Source: Acanthornis magna
Lineage: Eukaryota; Chordata; Aves; Passeriformes; Acanthizidae
NCBI GenBank assembly: GCA_036785705.1
Contig: JAWUZG010000005.1
Span: 2,972,001-3,036,000, forward strand
Reading direction: 5' to 3'
Length of the DNA: 64,000 nt
Under the pieces are notes generated by a model. The model searched no databases. It saw only the letters and a program-made list of their open reading frames with translations, and was not told the DNA's origin. Numbering within the stretch: position 1 is the first letter of the stretch; each line of letters starts with the position of its first letter. This document shows positions 1-12,711 of this stretch, piece after piece. The position numbers and the translations under genes were made by a program.

Positions 1-1078
1 TTATGAGTCTTGCAGACTCTACTTCTGTTTAAACATCGCAGTGTGGCATTTGCCTTTTTCTCAGCTGCACGCCATTGTCACCGAACGTTCAGCTTGTGAT
101 CCACAGCCCGTGATCCTCTGGTTTCTTTTCTGCGCAGCTGCCATCCTGGCAATTTTTCCCTCTTTGCTGCTCGTATAGGTTAATGCACAGGGTAGATGGA
201 GCAAACACCTACTCCATCTCCCCCTGCCCCCAAATCCACTTAATGTCAATTTTACGCTTTTCCTACTTCATATAGAGTCCGCGCATTGAGGGAGTGTTGA
301 ATATCAAATGGATGGGGAGAGGTCTTTATTAAAGTTACAAAGATAGCATAACACGGCAGGTACACAGTGGCAGGCAGTAGTACACAGGTTTGGGTTTGGG
401 TAGTAAAATGCTGGACTTGGCCCTCATTGGTGATTCTTCCTTCGAATACCGAAAGCAAATCAGCTACAGGAAAACAAATGTAAACTCCCAGTTATTTCTT
501 TAATGATTCTGGGTGATTCCCTTGAGCTGATGTGTCTTTTGCGCTTGGTATTTCTTTCTTTTCAGAGGTAAGGCATATTCACTGGGGTTACTTGGGTTGG
601 AGACAACTTTCTGTGTTGTGAAGAGGTCTATTCCTCCCTGGTGCTGGTTTGCGACTGAACAATGCAGATAATGCATCACAAGGACAATTAGCTGGAGCTT
701 TTATTGTCATTACTGGGCCTCTAAGCAGGTCATTCCTTAGCTCCTTCTTTGTAGTTTTACCAAAATAAGTTTTTTATCTTGGAATTTTCTCTGAAAGGTG
801 TGGATGATGCTTGGAAGCAGAAGATACGTCTACTTTACCTTAAGAGGGGGGTAAATTTAGGGGGACTTTTTTGTATGTGTGCTCTCCAGCCAGAAAACGT
901 GAAGGTTCAGCTTCAAGGTGCTTGACTGAGGCGATGGTTCCTGCCAGGGGAGTCAGCACATCAAAATGTTGCTTTCTCTGGCAGAATAATGGAGATCTAG
1001 TACAGCACCTTCTAATTTTTCAAACAGCACAAAGTGCAATTCCAAATTAACCAGCACACCTCCACCTTAATTTTTCAT
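1..1078. other. Non-coding, nothing recognised
   Basis: No open frame here exceeds 70 codons, and none resembles a known protein. I see no repeat family, RNA gene or CpG-rich segment. Base composition is ordinary for vertebrate non-coding DNA. Confidence 0.6.
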
Positions 1079-1228
1079 TTTACTTAACCTCTCTGTGTCT
1101 GTTTCTCCATCTGTAAAACTGAGATAATACTTACCTACCTCACAGGGATGTGATGGGGATTAATTAATTGATGTTTGTACAGAGCTTTGAATATGCAAAG
1201 CGCTATATGTGCTAAGTATTATTATTTA
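1079..1228 (+). mobile_element. CORE-SINE / MIR-like fragment
   Basis: The order of motifs follows the MIR/CORE-SINE body from memory. ACTTAACCTCTCTGTG is followed by CCATCTGTAAAACTGAGATA, then TACCTACCTCACAGGGATG, then a GATTAATTAAT stretch, and a 3' part with AAAGCGCTATATGTGC and a TATTATTATT end. The tRNA-derived 5' head is not seen, so this is a truncated old copy on the plus strand. The 3' part may fit the MIR3 type better than classic MIR. I see no target-site duplication. It carries no coding capacity. Confidence 0.75.
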
Positions 1229-4200
1229 GCTTAAATGCAGCTGAACAGGTTTAGAATGCTGGGAGAGAGCTCTGTCACTGACACCAATCTATCACAATGT
1301 GGCTAATGACACAGCCTTGGGAACCAGGCAGCCAATTTTCTTATTCTGTGCCATAATTAGCCAATATCAGTAACAAAAAAAACCCCAACACCCCACCTTT
1401 GCAGGAATTGCAGGGATTGACCACTACAGGATCACTGCAGAAATCCCGATCTAAATACCTTACGATGGGATCAACCAGTGGCTAATGGCTCATCCTCAAA
1501 AATCACCCAACCCACATGGGAATCAAGGGTAACTGTAGGGCTGGAAGAAGGCTCTAGTGCCCCATGGAAAAAGAAGAGCATTTCCTGACTTGTGAGCAGG
1601 AATAAAAATGAACAGAATATTTGCGGAGGGAGGTGGTGTCCAGCCTGGCTTTTGCAGACATAGCTGAGAGCGGCACCTGCTTCCCTGCATGTGAGCAGAA
1701 GGTCCCAAGCCAGTATTTGTTCTGGTGTGTTAATGAGCAGTGGCAGCCCCAGCGGCCAAGGGGACTGTCTGGCTGGAGATACAAAGGGCTGGTTAAGAAC
1801 TGGTAATATGGGGTCTGTGTATGCACTGGGGGACAGCAACTTCTTCCAAGAAATACAAGGAGAAACTCTATAATTTTTCTCTCGGCTGCAGATTTATTTC
1901 AGTTTTAGTAGTTCTTATTCAAATTCATCAGGGGTAATTAATGAAAGATATAGGAAGGCCAGCACACACCTAGGATGCTCTGTTTGTAGCTTGAATTATG
2001 TTGAGCTGTTTGGTCTATTGGTTCACTACCTCAAGCCTAGTGCAGTATTGTCATCCTTTGCTTTACAACACAGTCATTATATCCCTAAACCACATTGTGA
2101 TACACTGTGGCTTCTGTTTACGACTCCCGAAACTCCCACTCCATATATCACCTGCCATAAAACCCATCAAACTGCTGCTAGTAAAATGGTGCACAGTGGT
2201 CTAAGTAGGAGCCAGGCAAATTGTGTGATACCCTACTGTGGTTAATGAGAGTGAAAATGTGGTTAGGATTTTATTCAGGCGATGTTCATTTGCAGGGCCA
2301 TTGTAGTGAGGTGGCAAAGAAAAGAGTCTTTTGTTAACCTGAATGACAATATATTTTCTATTGTACGAAGTAGCTGAATGCAGAGTTTGCCAAGTTATAC
2401 ATCAATTGTAAATAAGTCAAACTGTGACCTTGAATGGCTACATTTTTATTGCTTGGGGGTCTTGAAAACTAATTAATACACTGAGATGTTATAGCGACCA
2501 TATGAAACCTGTTACCAGAATTTAAACCATTGCGGAGAATTCAGACCAGTCGTTGGCAACTACAAAAATATAAAAAGTAATCTAGCTCCCTGTATCAGGA
2601 AGAATTTTTTTTCCCTTATTTTCTGTTTGAGAGCTGTTGGGTTGGATGTGCCATTCATTTGTTTAGGGATGTAGGGGAAGCAGAAATTCTGATGGAGGTC
2701 TGGTCCGTGCTGCAGATCCTGAAAGCTCCTGATTTAACCAGCACTTTTGGGCCCTGAGGCCAAGGACATACTCAGCTGCATCCCAATGCTGTTTTGGGCT
2801 GGACCCAGGGTATAAACCTTTCCCTCTCCTCCTTGCCCTTTCCACCCTGGTTTATGAAGGGCCTAGATCCAGGCATGTGGGACCAGCGTCTGGCCTAAAA
2901 TCAAGCATGACAAACCCCTCCTTGTTAAATCCTGAGTGACATAAAAATTGTCAAAGCAATTGCCAGTTGATTATTTTCCACAGTCCTCATCATGTTTCTG
3001 CTTGTAGTTGTCTCATTCATTAAAATGCATTGTAGTTTTTCTGTTTGTAGCTGTTTCCGCCTCCCCCCCACCTCCTATTTTTAATTACGAGACCACATCT
3101 TCACAGCTATATAACTTGAATACAGGAGAGCTGAGTTTTACTTCAAATTGAAATTTTACATATATTTTGCCTTGGGTAAAATGTTGATTTCCCCTCCCCA
3201 GCCAATGGAGAGTAAATTAAGGAAGGCGTGCATAACAAAACCAAAATTTTGTAGCTGCATTGTGTGTTTTTTGACTGTTTCTGCTGTTGTACAAAAAAAA
3301 AATACATTAAATTAAAAAGGCCTATTTATAAAACAAACATTTTGTAGGCAAAAAGGAAATGCAACCATAATAAAATTGTCAGTCTCAGCGGAATGACTGT
3401 ATTGTACTGGGCTTTCGAAGAAAATCAGGCTGGCTCCTTCAGAGGAAATCTGATTTCAATTTAAGAGTCTTATTGAGGAAAACAGCACCACAAAAGGGGA
3501 AATTAAACCATAAAGAGTGCATTAAGATAATGTTAAGGATCTAACTTACCACCACAAAAAAAAAAAAAAAAACAAACCCAAAAGCAATCTGAAGTTGAGC
3601 TACAGAAACTTTCTCCATGATGCATCCTCCTGGGTGGAATTATGGCAGCTGCCCCCGGAAAGGTGGGAGGGACGGGAGGTGTTTGAGCTGAGCCCTGGGG
3701 TGGTTAAGGTTAAGAAAGAGACGATGTAAAAATGGCACCTTCTCACTTCACATATCATCTCCAAAGTGAATTCTGAGTCATAGCTGCTTAATCCACTGAC
3801 TGAAAGAAGTTTTTAGTGCTTTTTTTCCCCCTGGCTAGCTTAGTGGAACCTGTAGAGCCATGGAGAGGGAGCTGGATTATTTTGTGGCTCATGCACCATC
3901 AGGAGATTAGCTGATGAAAGCTCTGGTCTAGCAGTCACTTCCCAGGGTGTGGAGACGAACTGCTTTCAAGGAGAAACAGTTCAGTTCAGCAGTGGGACTT
4001 CCTTTCCGTAGGCTGAGAGCTCTTTCCAAAAGGGTTTTTTGTTTTACAGCTGAAGAGTGTGAAAATCTGAAAGAAGCCAGAAGGATGTTAATTTGTTCGT
4101 TTTATGGCATATGAGTGTCTTTAATATGGCTAATTTTATGCAGTTGTGGCTATAGGGGAGTGTTGAGTGGATTCAAGGTTGGTCTGGTCTAGGGAAAATA

Positions 4201-4655
4201 ATTTTGCTTCTCGTTCCCTTCCTCGAGGGAGTGAGTCCGACTGCCAGGACCGGCAATTGGTCTGTAACAGGTTTATCTCCTCACCAGGCAGACACAGGCT
4301 CCTCCTAGGTGCACCTGCTGGAGAGGGAGCGAGTGCTCCACTACGTGTGAAAATCCCAAATACTTTGTGGTACCTTTGTGATGTATTTCTCTGAGTTGCC
4401 ACTATCAGAGCTCAGAGGGTGCAAAGTCATCCTCCAAGTGCAGGAGGGGATGAAGGTGAGCTGTCGCTGGATCCAGGATAACATGGCACAGGGTGCTGTG
4501 CATGGGAGCAGCAGCAGCCAGCCCTCAGGCTGGGTCAGCTCTGCTCCTACTGACATTCCTGGCTCCTGTTGGTTCCTTGTGGCATTTTTCATTCCAGGGG
4601 AGCACTAGGAGAGTTATGTATGTTTGCTTTTCGAGCCTCCCTTTGAGCTTGCACA
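1229..4655. other. Non-coding, nothing recognised; one A-run
   Basis: Short frames only (up to 122 codons at 1471-1839 minus), overlapped by frames on both strands and without domain resemblance. A run of 17 A lies at 3556-3572, but the sequence before it does not look like a processed transcript. The section from about 3080 to 3560 is AT-rich. Confidence 0.55.
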
Positions 4656-4659
4656 GGAG

Positions 4660-4714
4660 GGAACTATTTCCACTTTGTGGTGAGGAAACCAAGGCATAGA
4701 GGGATCGGGTGGGA
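4660..4714 (-). mobile_element. Possible MIR-like fragment (weak)
   Basis: The stretch around 4679-4702 (GTGAGGAAACCAAGGCATAG) resembles the reverse complement of the MIR body motif for 'GATGAGGAAACTGAGGC'. Only about 50 bp can be followed, and neither flank continues the match, so this is a weak call. Confidence 0.2.
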
Positions 4715-7700
4715 TGAGGCTGTGAGCTGCTGGGTATCTCTCAACTGCATGGGCCACCTTATCCAGCTTGCTCAAAGTGGGAAATACAAAGTTGCTTCAT
4801 GGAAAGCTGCTGGGAATGGTTTGGGTGTCATAGTTTCTGCCATGGAGCAGAGAAGCAGCTCAGGACTTTATGAAGTCTCTTCCTACTTTTAAAATGCTTT
4901 CACTAGTATTAGATTTTATCCAAGTTTGACCAGGGGTGTACCTGCCCTAGCTGGCTCTGTCATGCATATTTTGAAGAGAAAAGAAAGCAGGTATTTGTAA
5001 ATAGGTAAAATAGGCAAACTCAAATAAAGGCACCGTTGCCTTGGAGTGCAAGGTGATGGGATGGATTTGCACACAACAGACCCCAGCCTCTGTGTGATTT
5101 GGGAATTCTCATCCTGTGTCTGCGCCACCAGCAGTGCAGCCTGTATGTGTCAGCAGTCTCTCTTCCATGTGCTTCCTGCAGTGAGGAAGCTGGTGTCCCA
5201 TTCTGTCCTGTCCCAATTCTTTGGTTCATAAAAATAGGGACCTGCAGTCGCTATGGGAGTCAGACTCCCTCGGTGTCAAGGGGACTTATGGCAGAGGGAA
5301 AGCTGGGGAGCTGGGTAGAGCCTTGATACATCTAGAAATTGGAGGAAGTTTTGAAGAGAGCAGAAACATAAACAAAAATAAATAAAACATAAACGTAACC
5401 CCCTAAACTGAAACATACTCATGCATTTACAATCATCAAAATCCCAGGTTAGGCAGATGAAAGAGATTTCAGCATGTTACAAGTCATAGCAATAATAGCC
5501 CTGGGACATTGGCTGGTCTATTCTATTATGTAAAAGTCTCGCAGCCTTGTAATGGTTCCACAGATTAAGAAGTGCTGTGTACCAGCTCTAAATATTTCTT
5601 CAAATTAAGACTTTCTGCTTCTAACTGAAATCTCTGCTGAATACAGTGGTATAATAGGGTGCCCTGTTCCATCTGTATAAATAACACAGAGAGATTTTCT
5701 CTTGTTGAAATACCTGCGTTAAGAAAAAAAAAAAAAAGCAGCAATAACTTGAGACTTCAAAGGTCTGACTTCAAAAGATTTCTTGCATTCTGCTTGACGG
5801 GACAGCATCTTATGCACACATGCTTTTTCACTGCTAAATGCCTTAATAATGAGCTTGGGTTCAGGTTTTGTGAATCAGAGCCAAGTAACTCTGTTTTATT
5901 ATATTTGCTGGGAAATGAACTAGCTCTGGGTAATTAGGAAAGCAATTTTATTAGCATCTATTTCATAAAGATTGTTTTTTAATCAGAGTCAGAACTTACT
6001 AGAAATGATTCTTTTATTTTTATTGCGCAGGTCTCCTGAATGGTGCGGGCTGCCACGGGCCTGAACCCATAGCAAAGTCTGTCCACTGAAGGCAGCAGTA
6101 TCCCCATTAATCTGTAACGATGTTATAAAATAACCCTGGGATGGTAATCCCCTAAATAATGCTGCAGAAGCTAATAATTACTGTAGTGTGCTTTACTGCA
6201 CGATGCCACCCTGGGGCTAAATTATAACTGTCCGTCCATTCCTGCTCCATAAAGACAGGACACAAGGGGCCTGCTTCCCTGCACATGCCATGCAGGAGCA
6301 ACAGGAGCCAACTCCGAGCCACAGGGAGAGCTGAAGGACCAGTTCGGATCAGAGTGTGGGGGTACAAAGGCAGCACAGGGATCAGGAGAGAGGATTTTGG
6401 CTGGATTCTGTGCTTGCCTTTAATTTCCTGTAAGAACTTGACGTTAAGTGGTGGTGAGGAGAGACCAGTAGGACACCTTTGCTCTCCCTGGAGGTATTTT
6501 CATACAAAAGTGAAGCGCCACTGTGCCCAGCAAAGGCAAAGAGCACAAGGGTTTGTTCACTGGCGAAATGGGGGATAAAAAAGTCAGGCTTAGAATAATC
6601 ACTGTGGTAAACCCCACACCCAAACTTCTGTTTTCTCAGAGAAACAGGAGGAAAGATTTGTATTCGTCTGAATGAAAAGTTTTGGTTTCATTTGTAAATC
6701 TTCTTTTATTATTTAATACCATCAAATTTCTAAACACAAAAGATTATTTCAAAACCACTACTTCTTGAAAGTGTTTTCAAGAAACATTTTGAGTTTTCTG
6801 AATATTTGAAAGTTGTTTTCAAGTTGCTTAATGAAGTTTAGCAGAAATTGCAAGTATTTTTGGTTCCTTGAAATTTCTTTTGAAATGAAAGAACAGTGAC
6901 TTGAACAATGCAGGCACCTGCACATCACAGGGAGTCCATGGACCTTGGAGCTCTGTGGTCACTGCTGAGCAGAGAGGACTTGGCCATGACTGATCATGGT
7001 GCAGGGACCCATTCCAATCCAGGAGAGTAATAAAGACAGGTGTCCTCTGCAAAATTTACACTTACATTTGTGTTCTTATTGCAGACAAACTCCAGGTTAG
7101 AGGCAGCTGCGATTGGATTTGGATTAATTCTTGTTCCTGCAAGAATAAATTCATACTGGATTAGTAGCAATGAAGGAATGGGTGAGGATGTAATGGAAAG
7201 AGTGGGAGGACCTTTTACGAAAAAGAAAGAGTGGGCTGAACTTCCAGAGGTGCTTGGCAGGGCTACCCACGTACCTGCAGAGCACAGCCTGCCTTTTTGA
7301 AACAGGAGGCATCTGGAAAAGGGCAATTACCTGCCTGGCTCCCTCCTCACCAGGGTTGCGCGACTGCAGTTATAAAGTTTCTAATTTGGTCCCACATAGA
7401 AGCTCTCTGGAAAGGAGGCAAGAGCTGGGAGGAGAGATGTCCCTTTTGGTTTGGGAGTCTGGGCAGAGAAGGGAGAAACCGCCGGAATGTGTGCTCAGCC
7501 AGTTCCAGGGAAAAGCACCCTGCGCCAAATCTGGAGCTTGACCTGAACCTGTTCACGTTTCGGAGGCCTTCGGGGAGTTTGTTTCAGGCCAAATCACTAT
7601 GAGATCAAGGAGAAAGTTTATATCAATTTCGAATTGCCTGAACAAAGCAAAAACTTTTTAGGACTAAAAAGAGAGAAACATATGTTACACATGAGAAAAA

Positions 7701-8228
7701 CATCTTATCAGGAAGAATACGAGAGAGTGAAATGACTAACGATGAGGTTTCTGAGACTTTGCCACAAAAATTTTATAAAAGGAGGCTCCTGAAAATCTTT
7801 CAGATGGCTGTAGAGTGATCTCATTCTCCAAGCAGAGAAAGATTATAAACGAGGGTGTATTTTCCAACTTTTTTTTCCGTTTATACTTTACAAAGCTTAT
7901 TTTGTTTGGACAAAATAATTTAAACCTCTTCAATTAACTAGATGTCAAAACCCACATCCTGAGACAGGGATTCAAGCCAAAGGCCTTAGGCAGGGATGGC
8001 TTCTGTCATCCTCATGGTCCATGGCCTCATCTGGTGGTACTTGTGATCCTCCCCAGCTGAAGGCTGCACCCACTCGCTGAAGGTGAAGGATAAATACTTT
8101 TAAGAGAGAGGTAAAAAAGCAAGTCTGTCTTCCCTCTGTGCACACAGCAGGGACAGCTACCGCTGGCTGCTTCTCCCAAAGTTTGAGTGCCTAACTTAGT
8201 ATCCCAAATACAAAAGTATTTTGGTTCA
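4715..8228. other. Non-coding, nothing recognised
   Basis: No supported gene. Frames reach about 110 codons (6994-7326 minus) but overlap frames on the other strand. A segment at 7085-7181 is flanked by splice-like signals and is treated as a finding, not a gene. The stretch 5980-6180 is moderately AT-rich. I see no family-level repeat. Confidence 0.5.
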
Positions 8229-8282
8229 CATATACATGCATACATGCATATATATAAAAATATATATATACACCCACACACG
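8229..8282. repeat. TA/TACA-rich simple repeat with CA tail
   Basis: Alternating TATACATGCA-like units run into TATATATATA, then CACCCACACAC. It is an imperfect purine-pyrimidine alternating microsatellite of about 54 bp. The small minus-strand frame across it (rich in Cys/Ile/Tyr) is a product of the repeat. Confidence 0.8.
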
Positions 8283-11200
8283 AAGAACAGCAATCAGCTT
8301 TATTCCTTTGCTTTGCAGTCATCAGTAAATTTAGTATATTCATGTGAATAGTTTAAAGAACACGTCCTGTGATCTAAGTGAAAGGGAAAATATATCCACA
8401 AGATGATCCAGTGTGTGTAAAAATAAACAGCTTGATTGCTCTTACATGCTCTTCTTTTGTGCAAGCAAAGAGAAATGCAGAGAAATTGCCACATTTCATC
8501 ATGTAGGACAAGGGGGCCCAGGTGACACCCTGATCAGGTGTGCATGCATAATCATTCCCAAAATAATCACCCTTTTGAATAATTTCACTCCAAATATTGC
8601 AGCTTCAACTTATTCTCTGCAAGTGACTCATAAATCTTTACTGTGAATGTGAATCAAGTTTCAGAGCCGCAGGCTCAGGAGCTTGTTGGATTTATTCAAC
8701 TTTAGTCTTTATTTATAGACATAAAAGTGTATTATTGGTTGTAACATCCAAACAAAGGAAAACAGATTGTAAGCATCCATTAACATTTTCCCAAAAGGGA
8801 AATCTGGAGTTTCTCCTGGGTCTTTCAGTCTCTCCCTTGTAATATTAAGATGATGTCATAAACTCATAATTACTTTGTGATGCTCTTATGTACTCCGTGG
8901 TTGCTTGTACAGGGATGGTTATTTATTTTCTGAGCAGAAAAACTGAACAATACAAACAGGTGGGAGGAAGGAGATCGGTCTTTGGTGGTTTAAGGTTTGA
9001 AGGACCCTGATATTTTATTTCATCCTATTGCAATATTTTTCTCTGGTGTATGCAAGGACACAGGTGTTTATGTAGTATTATTTTAAAAAAAAAGTTTAAT
9101 TAATATTAAAGTATAGGATGCAAACACTTTACATCCACTTTATAATGGCTGGAGCAAAGAGCAATTTGGGGAGTAGTAATCTGCAGAAAGCACAGTCTTT
9201 ATTCCCGAATTGATCCCAGTCTTTCCAAAAACCTGTCTGATTAAGTGGTGGACTTAATGGTCTAATGAGGATCCCAGATTGCAAAAAAATGTATGAGTAC
9301 ACGGAGGGGAGGGAGGACAGAGCCGACCCATGAATCTGAGGAAGGGTAAACCTTGGCAGATCCCAAGGGCAGGACTGAGCAGTGCAAGGGGGTGAGTGTG
9401 CACTGTGGAGACTTCCAGGTTGTGAGGCTTCCCAGGTACATCCAGAACTGCTCCTCGTTTGAGGGTAGAGCAGAAATTTGTTTCCGAGCCATGTTTACCC
9501 TGTAACATTTCTGACCTATAAAAGAGCCTGATGGAGTGCTGCCTGAGTGACTTGAAATTAATAATTGATCTGGCTTTCTTTCTCCTCCTCATGGAATAAT
9601 GGTGACCAGATTGTGATTTCCTCAGATCCTTGCTATTCAGAAATATCCAATACATTTTTACAATTTTTTTCCTCATTCCATTGCTTAGATTTCACAGGCG
9701 TTTGGGTCTGGCTCAGACGGTTTGGGCTTCGGGCAGCACATCAGGGAATGAGCACAAGTCAAGTGTTAGAGGTTGGGGTTGTTGCTCTGCTTGGCAACGT
9801 GCAGGATGGTCCCCTCCTCCCCTGGACACCAGCAGGGCTGCTGAGGGTGGGACAGGACCTTCTGCACCTGTGTCAGGTAGATCAGGTTAATCTGTCACAG
9901 ATTAGCCGTGGAGTGTTGCAAACCTTCCCAGGACTGGAGTTCTGGGAAATCCATTACTCAGTGCCATAAGCCCTTCCTTACTGTTTTCTGCCCTAGTATG
10001 GAGAAAGGCACAAGCACTTCTCACGCAAAGATGAGCAAATCCCTCTCTCTGGGAGCTTCCTTGGACTCTGGGCAAAACTTTTCCACAGGATGTGCTTGGT
10101 GGAGGCGTACAGATAAAAGAAAACCTTTCGAAAGCTGGTGAGAATAGTCAGGAGCATATTTTGTTCCCAGTACTCAGTCAAAGCTAATTTGATGGAGAGG
10201 AGAAAAATCTCTTCCTTCATCTGCGAGGAGCATAAATATCCATTTCAAACAATTCTTTAAGGACCTAAGGTTTCTTATCACTCATTGCTAACCATTTTAA
10301 TTTCTGACCTCTTCTGCTTGACTAGCTGCAGACCATTCCACGACCCTTTAGGATTCCAATGCTGAGATTTATGTCCTAGCCCAAATTCCTGTGAATTACT
10401 GTTATACTGAGCCTCTGACAGAATTTGAAGCTAGACTTTTCGTTCCCCTGTGCAGCTTTCCCTTCTTACTTCTCCCTTCCTAGCGCTTCATTTAGGCTTG
10501 ATGGATATAATGTTAACGATTCTCTTCAACTCCACACAGACATTTATAATGCAGACATGAGCAGAATGGGACTCAGCTTGATTGAGTTTGTTGCATTTCT
10601 CTCAAAATTTCCTTTGGACTTATGGATTGTCCACGCTTTTAATTTTGGTTACATAGATTTTTTTTTTAAGTGAGGGCCATTACAGAGTATTTAAAAGTTG
10701 TCTTTCCACAGTCATCATGACTTACTCTGCCTACGCAGAAAATTATGCTTTTCTTGTCTTTGTACTCCACTTTGGTACTTAAGGATGGCTTTTTTTCCTT
10801 TCCATGGGTGGTTCAGGGTCCTGGGCAGGCTGGGGGGAGTGGAATCCAACTCAAGCTGAGTATAGATTTTGACTGCTCAATTTTATATCCCCAGTTTAAA
10901 CCCAGATCCCCAAATACAAACCTGACACTGCACAAATGAGTGAGAGGACATGTGTTAAAGCTCCAGGAGTTCACCTGTTCTCTGGTCACTTCCTGGTCAG
11001 GAAAGCTCTTGTGGAAAGAGATCTCTGGAAAAAAGCCTCTGGTTAATCCAGCCCGTTGCTGAAGGCACTGGCAGCAATGCAGCCACGCTCCCGCACCTCT
11101 CTGGGCTGGGCTGATCAGAGGCTGCTGCTTCACAAATCTTGGCTCCAAATCAGTGTTTCCTATTTCCTTTGCCCTTCCCCTCAGCCTCTGATGTTATCAA

Positions 11201-12360
11201 CAGGCTCAGAAAGGTGCCAGAGTTTGAGAGGAGAAGGAGTAACTTTGCTTGCATCTCTCAGTGTCTCAATCCCCTTTTGCACCAGGCAGGAGGGAGAGGA
11301 AATGTAACTAATATTGCTGAATCTTAAATAGATTCCTGATCCAGCTTCCTTACTGACGTAAGACTTATTTGGGGCACGTCCTAAAGCTGAGATTGATTGC
11401 TTTGAGTTACCTCCACGTAAATATATATCTCTATTTTTAAAATTACCTCACTTTTTTCCTTCTCTAGACCACTTTCTTTGAGAGCTCCTGATGCTGCACC
11501 GGCCAGCCTGATAATAAACCTACCACACAGTCATCCAGGACTCTTCCTAAACTTGTTGCTGTTTACTTGGGGTTTTCTCTGATACAACTTTGATTCTGTG
11601 ATTTATTCCCCACTCCTGTCTGCAAGGATGGGGGCTAGTTAGCATTGGGGTGTGGATGTGAGCCCATGTTTATAGCCACTGGTAAGGATGGAAGTGGGCT
11701 TGAAAATATTAGCTAGTTTTGATTTTCCAAGAATTTCCTACCCAGTTCTTTAGAACACCTTTATCAAAACCCCATGTGTCCAGAGCAGCATTTCTCTGGT
11801 GACCTGGGAGCCGGCAACTAAACATTGTTCACATCAGAATGGCAATGCATGGATGAGGGAATCTTTTTGTCACTATGGTGACGCGCCAACCCTATAGATG
11901 CTATTTTGTTATTAGAAATTAAAAACTTACTCACAGGTTCCGAGGTGGAATTGTGCTTCTGTGTGTTCATTTAGGATTTAGCCTGAAGTATTAATATAAA
12001 ATTTAAAATTGTGTCCTTTCCACTGAAATCCAGTGTGGTTACAAGGTTCTAATAAATATTATGTCCTTCCATCATGCAATTAAAATTTTCCACCTCATTT
12101 CACAATGCAAAACACTCACATATTGTCAATCATTTTGAAACATGATTTTTTGACATCATATAATTTCACTTCACTTTTCAGACAGACATCACACCAGGAA
12201 ATTATATAAGAAAGGATCCTATTATATCTTTATTTTTCCACCAAATTTCACCTTCAAATACAGACATTTGTGTACATTTCAGTAATTCTGACAATAAACT
12301 TTCAAGGAGAAACGAATGGCATCTACATAGCCAGAGATCAGCATATGGAGTTTCCTGCTC
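8283..12360. other. Non-coding; AT-rich, CNE-like part at 11940-12340
   Basis: No gene is supported. The longest frame is 140 codons at 9254-9676 minus, with no recognisable domain. The part 11940-12340 is AT-rich, lacks simple repeats, and has dense TAAT/ATTA and TGTCAATCA-like words. Such texture is common in vertebrate conserved regulatory DNA, but conservation is not tested here. The rest looks unremarkable. Confidence 0.45.
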
Positions 12361-12406
12361 TTCAGAGACTGCGGCTCCGGTGCCGGCACCTGGTTAGGAA
12401 CCGCTG
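12361..12406 (-). mobile_element. Possible hAT-type transposon terminus
   Basis: Read on the minus strand, the segment begins CAGCGGTTCCTAACCA at 12406 and continues inward to a GGAGCCGCAG motif. hAT (Charlie/MER5-type) elements commonly begin CAGTGGTTCTCAACC, so this matches a terminal inverted repeat with a few changes. I do not find the partner terminus or an 8-bp target duplication. It could be a truncated fossil or chance. Confidence 0.25.
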
Positions 12407-12693
12407 GTGTAGCCACGGGAAGTTTACAAGTCTTCATGCACGAAGTGAAAAGGTTGCTGCTTGAAACAGATACCACCTGGGAGGCAGGGAGGGAAACATA
12501 TGCATGTTTTTGAACTTTCCTGTGTTTAACAGTTAGCAGACACTAATGAATTGCCAAACAGCCCTGATTTAAAATGTAGTAGTCAAAAGTAAGGGTACTT
12601 GCTGCTTGTCAGGTAGTCCACCTGTTCAAGAAACCAAAGCGCCCCTGCCCTGTGCCAGGAGAAAAGCTGCTGCTGTTTCAAACCTCTGCTCTG

Positions 12694-12711
12694 GTGTGTG
12701 TGTGTGTGTGT
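12694..12711. repeat. (GT)9 microsatellite
   Basis: Nine uninterrupted GT units. It accounts for the TH-rich peptide in the minus-strand frame across it. Confidence 0.9.
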
